Shown here: positions 56,480-64,000 of the stretch, piece after piece | How positions within the stretch are numbered: position 1 is the first letter of the stretch | How the letters are laid out: each line of letters opens with the position of its first letter | NCBI GenBank assembly: GCA_030998225.1 | Contig: JAPYXD010000680.1 | Coordinates: 10,664,001 to 10,728,000 of the forward strand | Reading direction: 5' to 3' | DNA from: Diplolepis rosae | Lineage: Eukaryota > Arthropoda > Insecta > Hymenoptera > Diplolepididae | DNA length: 64,000 bases | The notes under the pieces: generated by a model | Told to the model about the DNA's origin: nothing | Databases searched by the model: none | The model's input: only the letters and a program-made list of their open reading frames with translations | Made by a program: the position numbers and the translations under genes

Positions 56480-58255
56480 AATCAGAGAAATTTGGTTAAT
56501 TCAAAAAAATGTTCGTTGACTTAAAGAAAGAGATTTGTTTACACTAAAGAAAAAAAATTTTGAATCAACTAAACTTTCTTTGATTCAGAAAAATTTGTTC
56601 TTTGACCGCACATTAACGAAATGTTTCTTTGATTCAAAGAAACTCTTCTCCGGGTGTACTCTGAATCTGAATCAATAAGAATTTTTAATTTTTTTGATTA
56701 ACGACTGATTTCTCGCTTTACAATCAGTCTTTTTCGAAAATTACTCCTTGTTATCTGAATATCATTCACTTTTGACTGATTTGGAAGCAAGAAATCAGTC
56801 ACTGCACCCAGAAAACAATTTCTTTGATTCAAAGAAACATTTCTTTAATATATGGCTAAGGAAAAATTTAGTTTGAGTTAAAGAAAGTTTTGTTGATTCA
56901 AATTTTTTTCTTTAATCCAAAGAAAAAGATTCGTTTACACTAAAAAATAAATTTCTTAAATCAACTAAACTTTCTTTGATTCAGAAAAATGTATTCTTTG
57001 ACCGCATATCAACGAAATGTTCCTTTGATTCAAAGAAGCTCTTCTCCGGATATACTCTCTGAATCAGAATCAATAAGAATTCTTAATATTTTTGATTAAC
57101 GACTGATTTCTCGCTTTACAATCAGTCTTTTTTGAAAATGAATCCTTGCTATCTGAATATCATTCACTTTTGACTGATTGGGAAGCAAGAAATCAGTCAC
57201 TGCACCCAGAAAACAATTTCTTTGATTCAAAGAAACATTTCTTTAATATAAGGCAAAGGAAAAATTTAGTTTGAGTTAAAGAAAGTTTTTTTGATTCAAA
57301 TTTTTTTCTTTAATCCAAAGAAAAAGATTCGTTTACACTAAAGAAAAAATGTTTTTGAATCCACTACACTTTCTTTGATTCAGAAAAATGTATTCTTTGA
57401 CCGCATATCAACGAAATGTTCCTTTGATTCAAAGAAGCTCTTCTCCGGATATACTCTCTGAATCAGAATCAATAAGAATTCTTAATATTTTTGATTAACG
57501 ACTGATTTCTCGCTTTACAATCAGTCTTTTTTGAAAATGAATCCTTGTTATCTGAATATCATTCACTTTTGACTGATTTGGAAGCAAGAAATCAGTCACT
57601 GCACCCAGAAAACAATTTCTTAGATTCAAAGAAACATTTCTTCAATATACGGCTAAGGGAAAATTTAGTTTGAGTTAAAGAAAGTTTTGTTGATTCAAAT
57701 TTATTTTCTTTAATCCAAAGAAATAGATTCGTTTACATTAAAAAATAAATTTTTTAAATCAACTAAACTTCCTTTGATTCAGAAAAATTTGCTCTTTGAC
57801 CGCATATCAACGAAATGTTTCTTTGATTCAAAGAAACTCTTCTCCGGGTGTACTCTCTGAATCAGAATCATTAAGAATTTTTAATTTTTTTGATTAACGA
57901 CTGATTTCTCGCTTTACAATCAGTCTTTTTCGAAAATTGCTCCTTGTTATCTGAATATCATTAACTTTTGACTGATTGGGAAGCAAGAAATCAGTCACTG
58001 CACCCAGAAAACAATTTCTTTGATTCAAAGAAACATTTCTTTAATATACGGTTAGGGAAAAAATTAGTTCGAGTTAAAGAAAGTTTTGTTGATTCAAATT
58101 TTTTTTCTTTAATTCAAAAAAATAGATTCGTTTACCCTAAAGAAAATTTTTTTTGAATCGAATAAACTTACTTTGATGCAGAAAAATTCGTTTTTTGACC
58201 GCATATCAAAGAAATTTTTCTTTGAGTCAAAGAAACCGTTTTCTGGCTGTGATTG
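56480..58255. repeat. composite tandem array, four units of about 395-400 bp
   Basis: Each unit joins two modules. Module D begins ACTCTCTGAATCAGAATCA and ends GAAATCAGTCACTG; module S begins CACCCAGAAAACAATTTC and ends CTCTTCTCCGGGTG. D modules start near 56659, 57052, 57448 and 57853, and a partial S precedes the first. S is palindromic (TTTCTTTGATTCAAAGAAA at both ends). Solo relatives of both modules occur elsewhere, so the array arose by joining two MITEs and amplifying the pair. Confidence 0.75.
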
Positions 58256-58850
58256 AAATTATTAAAAATTCTAACAAATTAGAGAGTATCCAGACTTTTT
58301 GCGTTGACTAAGTAATTACGAAAGTTATTCAAATTACTCACAACGATTATTTTCACAGAAAAAAATATTCTAGGACTTGATTTCCTATAGGGTCAATCAT
58401 GGGTGGAAAAGATAGAAAGCTGAACGAACCATCCTTGGAAGTAGAAATATAACATACACGTGTCCCATAGCGGTCCGCTTTGCGAAACGTGATTCATGGA
58501 GGCCTGGTTGTGTTTTTTTACACCTGCAACGGCTTTATTAGAAATTCTGATGGAGTTGCTGCAAAGAGTGACACTCGGCCCAAGTCAAGAACCACATTGG
58601 ATGAGATCGTCTAATCATTCGACTTCTTGCGTGATCGTCTCAAAGAAGTCAAAGAACTTAATTGCGTGTCATGATGTAGTGACGTGATGACTTCGTTGAC
58701 ATCCTGTGTTTCTGGCGTCTGGTAATCAGGATAATGCCTGTATGGTATACCAGGTTGCGAAAGATATAAAAACGGGTTGAATCGAAGCGAGCATTGGCTG
58801 ACCATAAATGGATCTATCGCATTAAGTTGAGTGAAATTTTCTATCCTGGT
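58256..58850. promoter_or_regulatory. unique island ahead of Scr, with a CArG box
   Basis: 58370-58850 is of balanced composition and not repeated. CCATAAATGG at 58802-58811 fits the SRF CArG consensus exactly. Short open frames on both strands have no domains. Candidate Scr or ftz enhancer by position. Confidence 0.35.
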
Positions 58851-60990
58851 CTACTATTAATGCTACTTGAACTAGTGATTGAATTCCCATCAATGGTTTC
58901 GTCATCTTCGTGCAAGTTTTCTTCAAATACTTGAGAGAAAACTATAAAGGGTGAAGATATTTTGTAGAAAGTTTATAAAAATATGTAGACATCAACCAAA
59001 TTCTCTAATTCGAAATAAGTGAAGAGTGAGACATCAATTTACATTAGTACAAATTCAGACTAATTATTAATCACTTTTTGCTAATTAATTTTATGAAAAA
59101 TTTATTACGACAAATGAAATTAGTAAAATATGACTAATAATCAATGGAAATTTTCATTGTCAATTGATAGCTTACTTTTTATTAATTAAAATTGATAGAA
59201 TAGGGAAAAGGAAATTTAGTTTGCAGATGAAGCCGTATAATGTAAATACTTTCATTCAACTTTATAAAAAAATCTATTTTTATCGGCATATCCTTCTTTT
59301 ACTAATTTCAAACAATGATTAAATTCTAGCTATGTAATCAGTTGATTTTGACTAATTTTGCAGTGAACGTAATTCGATATAACTGATTACATTAATAGAA
59401 AGTAGTCACTGATTATAATTAGTAGAAAATACTACTGTTCAAAATAAAAAGAAAATATTTGTTGATGAACGAGATAACCATGGACAATTTGTCAAAAATT
59501 TATAATTACTGAGGAAATTGTTTGTAGCTTTTAAAATAGTAATTCAACAATTTATCCAATATCTTTATTGTAAAGATACGCACTCTATTTGCATACATAT
59601 TTTTTACTTTCGAAAACAAAAAAAGCTCATTTGCTTTTTTTATGCAAATCGAAAAATACATCTTAAAATAGAAGAAAATGGTAAATAATAAACGTAAATA
59701 TAAAAATTTAATCATTCGTTATAGATTTACGTTCTTTACTCTTATATTTCTGTATTCTGACTTTTATTCAATAAATTAAATTACGATAGTAATGCAAAAC
59801 TTTTGTTTGTTGGATAAAAATACTTATTGTTATAGGTTTTTTGAAGAAATATTTTATTCCATCATAGGTTAAAATACAAATTAATACATCTCCAAAAAGT
59901 TCATTGAGTAACATTTTTTGTATAGAATTGGTATCAAATTTAATATTAGATTCAATCTTATTGATTTTAATTTGTTACTGATTTGAATTGCCCAAATTTA
60001 TTGCACAAAATTTTACTTTATATTTATATTATTTATTTACTCGAACTTGGAATACAGTTATACGATTAGATAATTTCGAAAGTAAAAAAAAATAAAAACC
60101 GGAGAAGTTACCTTTTCAATAAAAGATTCGCAAATTCTCTTCAAAAAGGTTAATGTACCATTACTATAAATTTTTGTTAATCTGAATATTGAAAAATATA
60201 CAAAATCGAAAATATAAATGATATAAAGCCATTTTTTCAGAATTATAAAAACAAAAGCATTGATGAAAATTATGCCACTTTCCTTGTTTTATTTCTCAAT
60301 GAGTTTATTGTGAAATCTTTACTAACAAAAGAAAAAAGATGATGTCAAAAATCATTAATTAAACATATTTAAAAAATATATATTTTATTTTCCAAGAGAA
60401 AATTAACGAAAAATTCGAATAATTTTGACTGACATTTCTATTCTAATCCTCTTATCATTTAATTTCTTTTGAATAATGAAAGGTATTTTCAGGATTAACA
60501 TTTTTTCGATAAATGCTTTTTTTTAACTAACGGGTCATAAAGTGCATTTTATTGCCCCCTGCAGGGAAAATAAGCCCATTCTTCGGCCCCGAGTAGGAAG
60601 AAAAGCCTAATAACTTTTCCAACGTTCTAATTTTTTTTTTAAATTTGGATATTTTGTATGCCAATAATTCTTAGTATTATGTATTTTTCCGCAAATGAAA
60701 ATATCGTTCAATAAAAATTGGAAACGTGAGTCTCTCAGTATATCTAAATTAAAACAAAAATTTTGTAATGAAATACTTTCCTTTATAATCCATGTTTTAA
60801 AAAAATTAAATATAAGTATATAAAAGGTTTGAAATTCAAAATTCTCAGTTTAAAAAAAATTATTTACTAGAATAAACAATCAATAACATGCCTATTTCAT
60901 AAAAATATAAGATATGAGTTTAAAGTCGCATCATCAATTCAACTACATCATTTTCCAATCTTTCTTTCAACACGAGGTAAAGTGAGAAAA
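58851..60990. other. AT-rich intergenic DNA with one small repeat
   Basis: 59030-59200 has decayed ACTAATTATTAATCAC-type words of the palindromic MITE superfamily. 60517-60602 is a small CTACTAG-type repeat (ACGGGTCATAAAGTGCATTT and GAGTAGGAAGAAAA). The rest is AT-rich with no gene. Confidence 0.35.
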
Positions 60991-63551
60991 CAATAAATCA
61001 TTTCTCATCAAAATTTCAGCTACTTGAGCCATCTACTAATAATTCCTCCAAACTTCCTCAGCCACCGTTTTGTTGCTCCGACAAACACTCATCATCTCCT
61101 CTTCAGCTGACACTTTCTACAAATAATCTGCTAATGATTGCCTTCTTAGGGAGGCGTTGAAACCCATCTCGCATGTAGGAGTGACCTCAGCGAAGCACGT
61201 GGTGTGCCGACACCATAAGACGACAATCGAAATTGCGTCTTCTCGAGCGACATGCTTGAGGGTGAAGTGTAGCCTGCAGGGGATAGACTGAGTTTGACTC
61301 GCGATCACTCGTTACCAGAACGCCAAGGAAAACGCGTGGAAAGTAGGTGTGTGGCAGAGTCGAACTTGAAAGTAGTCAGACCTTCGTGGTGGGGAACTAC
61401 CATCAGTCCATAGTGTCCACACACACCAACACTACGTTTCAAAGTGGAAGAGATACTCGTTCTACTAGATGGTGGGGGGACCCAGTCAAGGGAGGGATAG
61501 TAAAGAAAGGGGAAGGGGACGTTCGGAGGCGGGCGCGCGCCTCAATTCAACAGGAACAGCCACTCTCACCACATCTGGTGAGCAACTGCCATACTATCTC
61601 CTCGCTCCAAATCCGTACTCCATAAAATTATAATGTTCAGAATATTTCCGAGGATTTCCCTCCAGGGGCTTCCAGCCGATTTGGCGATATTGCAGGTTTG
61701 GTGCAGAAAGGAGTAACGAGGGAATACGAGAGATGATTTATCGCGAGGGAAGGGTCAACAGGTAGTCGATGTTCTCCACTTCTCTGACTTAAGTTCTGAA
61801 AATGAAAAGACGACGGGTAGGATAAGGATCTTCTTTAATTTGGAGTTGCAAATCATAAGATTTTAAAAGTCTGACTTAAATTTGACTTAAGAGATAGGAG
61901 AGGGATATGCTAAGACTAAACGAGAGCTCCGCCTCCATCCCTCTCCTGATCAACACCCCCCTTGGTATCTCCCCCCGCTCTTCCCCTTGACCAACTGCCT
62001 ACTACGTCACACATGCTTGTGGCGCGAGCCGCCAACTCGAAGGCTCTCTCAGAGTTCGGTTGTTCAGTGAGTTACGAGTTGCGTCCGGGTTCGCCGTGGA
62101 GCGATAACTGGGCGTCAATCGAATTGCCATTGGAGAGGATTCTACCTTGCACATTTCCTCTTTCTCTCTTAGCCTACGGCAACAGGTTTCAATTTATGGG
62201 ACAATAAAGAGTGCGGTGCGTAGTGCGCGTCTCTCTCTTTCCCTCTGGTATACCGAATCACTCCATCTCTATCACACTGTGTCCTCTCGCCCTGCGAGAG
62301 AAGAGAGCGGCGGAGGCTATCAAACTCTCATAAAACTGTCAGCCGCGGCCGCCGGGCTTGACTTATGCGCGCCCCTTCTTCTCCTCGCCAAGCTAGCACT
62401 GCTTTCAGATTTGCCGTCCCGGCAGCAAAAAGAAGACCCTGTTAACCAAAGACAGGATATCCACATCAGAAGCAGGTTTGATGTCAAGGAAACAATTTCA
62501 ACTGAGCGATGTGAAAGTAGTGATCAAGAGTGACTTTTAGGATCAAGTGTTAGAATCCTCGTGGAGAACACCCCCTGTTTTGGTATGGGATCGGGGGAGG
62601 GGAAGCGTGCGCGAGGGTACCCCATCAGAAATAGCGGAAGACTACTTCTAGGTGACGTTTGTAAAGCTAGAGAAGAAAGATCCTTCCCCACCGAGTCTGG
62701 TTCCCGAATATCTCTCCATTAGCCATCCCCTCTCCTTGGTTTGTACAGCCCTCTCATCCCTTGTCACTTCGAGCAGCGGCAGCACCGACCGACGGAAGAA
62801 CGGGGTTGAAGAATCCACCGCGGCGGCAAGAGAGACCAATCAAGGTTTGACGAACGGTAGGGATTGGTCGGCGCTCCTGACACGCAGCGCAGCACGTGAC
62901 AGCTACCGCACCGGCTCTGAGGATCGCGAGGTTCAGTACGATACCACTTCCCTCCGTGTACACATCGTGAGGATACGATCATCCTCATCTTTAGGGACGA
63001 GTGTGGTATATCGTGTAGAAGAGTCTTGTATCCGTTCTTGTTCGATCCGCCCCCGTGCCATTTTAGCCTCTCTACTAATCATCGTCGAGAGTCTTTGCAG
63101 TGGTATCCGCGTTAGTCCTCAATGGAGCGAGCCGATAGGCCGGTTGCACGGTGGGTTCCCGAGTTTCCGTAGGTAATTGTGCCTCGTAAGGTCGTAAAGA
63201 AGCAGAAGACAGTTTTATAGCTCTCGGCGCACGTGGCGCTCATAAACCAACTTGACTCTGGGCCGGCCCCGTGCTGCTCCTCTATTAGTCGACAGATCCT
63301 CGTTCATTATCGGATGGTTAGTCCCTCGTCGTGGATCGTGTAATAAAAAACTTACCCAAGTGAGTCTCATAGTGATAATCGGAAATCCTAGTGACACCTG
63401 TGATGATCCCTTCCTCGTGAAGGATCAGCCTTTCGTGATGGCTAATTTTCTGAGTACTTAACGACTCGTGATTGTTTTATACATTTGTGATTGTTCGCAC
63501 TTCAGTGTCCATTAATAGTGTCTAGAGATAGTGAAAAGGGAATCAGGAAAA
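60991..63551 (+). promoter_or_regulatory. Scr upstream region, GC-rich, likely promoter and 5' UTR
   Basis: GC content and CpG density rise clearly from about 61.1 kb and stay high to the Scr start. Several initiator-like TTCAGT sites are seen (A at 62066, 62935 and 63504). An Exd/Hox-type TGATTTATCG lies at 61734-61743. Long open frames here begin at non-ATG codons or lack domains and are attributed to GC-rich composition. Where transcription starts and whether a 5' intron exists cannot be fixed from sequence alone. Confidence 0.45.
63475..63510 (+). promoter_or_regulatory. possible proximal Scr promoter (TATA-like plus initiator)
   Basis: TTTTATACA (63475-63483) lies 21-29 bp before the A of TTCAGTGT (63504). 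Spacing is acceptable for a TATA/initiator pair and would give a 48-nt leader. Other initiator-like sites lie further upstream, so this may be chance. Confidence 0.2.
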
Positions 63552-64000
63552 ATGAGTTCTTACCAGTTTGTTAACTCCCTTGCATCTTGTTATGCAAACC
63601 AGCAATCCCAACAACAACCCCGACCAACTCCAAACTCACCTGGTGAACCCTTGCAGGCTGCATCACCTGCGGGAGCTGATTACTACAACCCAAATGCAGC
63701 AACTACCAGTTATCCAACTCCTTGCTATTCACCTCAACAACACTATCCTCAGCATCCTTATGCCACCCCTGCAGCAGGAATGCAACATCCTGCTCCTACG
63801 GGGATGATAGACTACACCCAACTTCAGCCTCAACCACGGCTCACTTCCGCGACAGCGACTCAACAGCATGGGATACATGCTCAGCAATCCCAACATCATC
63901 AGAGTCATCATCCCCAACAACTTCATCCGGACCCCACAGTACCATTGCTCCAGGCTGCTGCGGCTGCTTCGACACCATCGACGTCGAGTTGCAAATATGC
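63552..64000 (+). CDS. Scr: Sex combs reduced, first coding exon (N-terminal part)
   Basis: An open frame of 149 codons and 2 bases runs off the window end. The start MSSYQFVNSLASCY is the diagnostic N-terminus of Scr/Hox5-type proteins. Two further Scr signatures follow in order: DYTQLQPQ (about residue 94) and SCKYA at the end. Between them is low-complexity Gln, His and Pro-rich sequence. An in-frame TAG at 63516 and no earlier Met support this ATG; the longer Drosophila start (a few residues upstream of MSSYQ) is not available here. Hexapeptide, homeodomain and intron lie beyond the window. Scr specifies labial and first thoracic identity in insects. Same strand as ftz. Confidence 0.93.
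   Translation, partial: MSSYQFVNSLASCYANQQSQQQPRPTPNSPGEPLQAASPAGADYYNPNAATTSYPTPCYSPQQHYPQHPYATPAAGMQHPAPTGMIDYTQLQPQPRLTSATATQQHGIHAQQSQHHQSHHPQQLHPDPTVPLLQAAAAASTPSTSSCKY

Noticed and set aside
62147..63176. Long + strand open frames upstream of Scr (128 and 174 codons)
   Set aside because: They start at non-ATG codons, overlap other frames, are low in domain content and lie in GC-rich DNA where stops are rare; better read as promoter and leader sequence.

Overview
The window is nuclear DNA from an insect and covers part of the Hox complex. Two Hox genes lie on the + strand: a complete fushi tarazu (ftz; two exons, 48752-49993) and the first coding exon of Sex combs reduced (Scr; from 63552, cut by the window end). 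Their order and shared orientation fit the ancestral insect layout Antp > ftz > Scr > Dfd, with Antp presumably beyond the left edge. The AT-rich background, compact ftz and very dense load of small non-autonomous transposons would suit a repeat-rich genome such as that of a parasitoid or gall wasp. That taxonomic guess is weak; 'insect' is secure from the Ftz and Scr sequences.

Layout. Positions 1-33.9 kb have no recognisable gene. They are a mosaic of palindromic MITE-like repeats separated by a few higher-complexity, GC-richer islands that are candidate cis-regulatory DNA. A four-exon gene for a secreted chymotrypsin-fold protein runs from 33898 to 43217. It has lost the catalytic His and Ser, so it is a serine protease homologue, and its introns hold nested transposons. 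One is a foldback element with two arms of about 890 bp. Positions 43.5-48 kb are repeats. Positions 48.0-48.75 kb are the GC-richer ftz upstream region. The ftz-Scr interval (50-61 kb) holds a foldback element, a palindromic MITE, a composite tandem array of four units of about 400 bp, and several GC-richer islands. Positions 61-63.55 kb are a GC-rich, promoter-like region ahead of Scr.

Genes. Ftz and Scr are homeodomain transcription factors. This Ftz carries an LXXLL motif (nuclear-receptor partner, Ftz-F1) and a degenerate hexapeptide (YLWM instead of YPWM), and its C-terminus is built on an 8-residue Gln-rich repeat. The serine protease homologue has no evident link with Hox function; it is a non-Hox gene sitting between Hox neighbours.

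Most notable repeats: the foldback family (35-36.4, 39.6-42 and 52.4-53.3 kb) carrying a hammerhead-core-like motif that covaries with an unrelated repeat at 31.3 kb; a hairpin element containing a tRNA-derived module with a 13-bp target duplication; a 307-bp palindrome with 23 GATC sites; and a near-perfect 229-bp palindrome whose TA target duplication can be read against an empty site in a sister repeat inside the same window.
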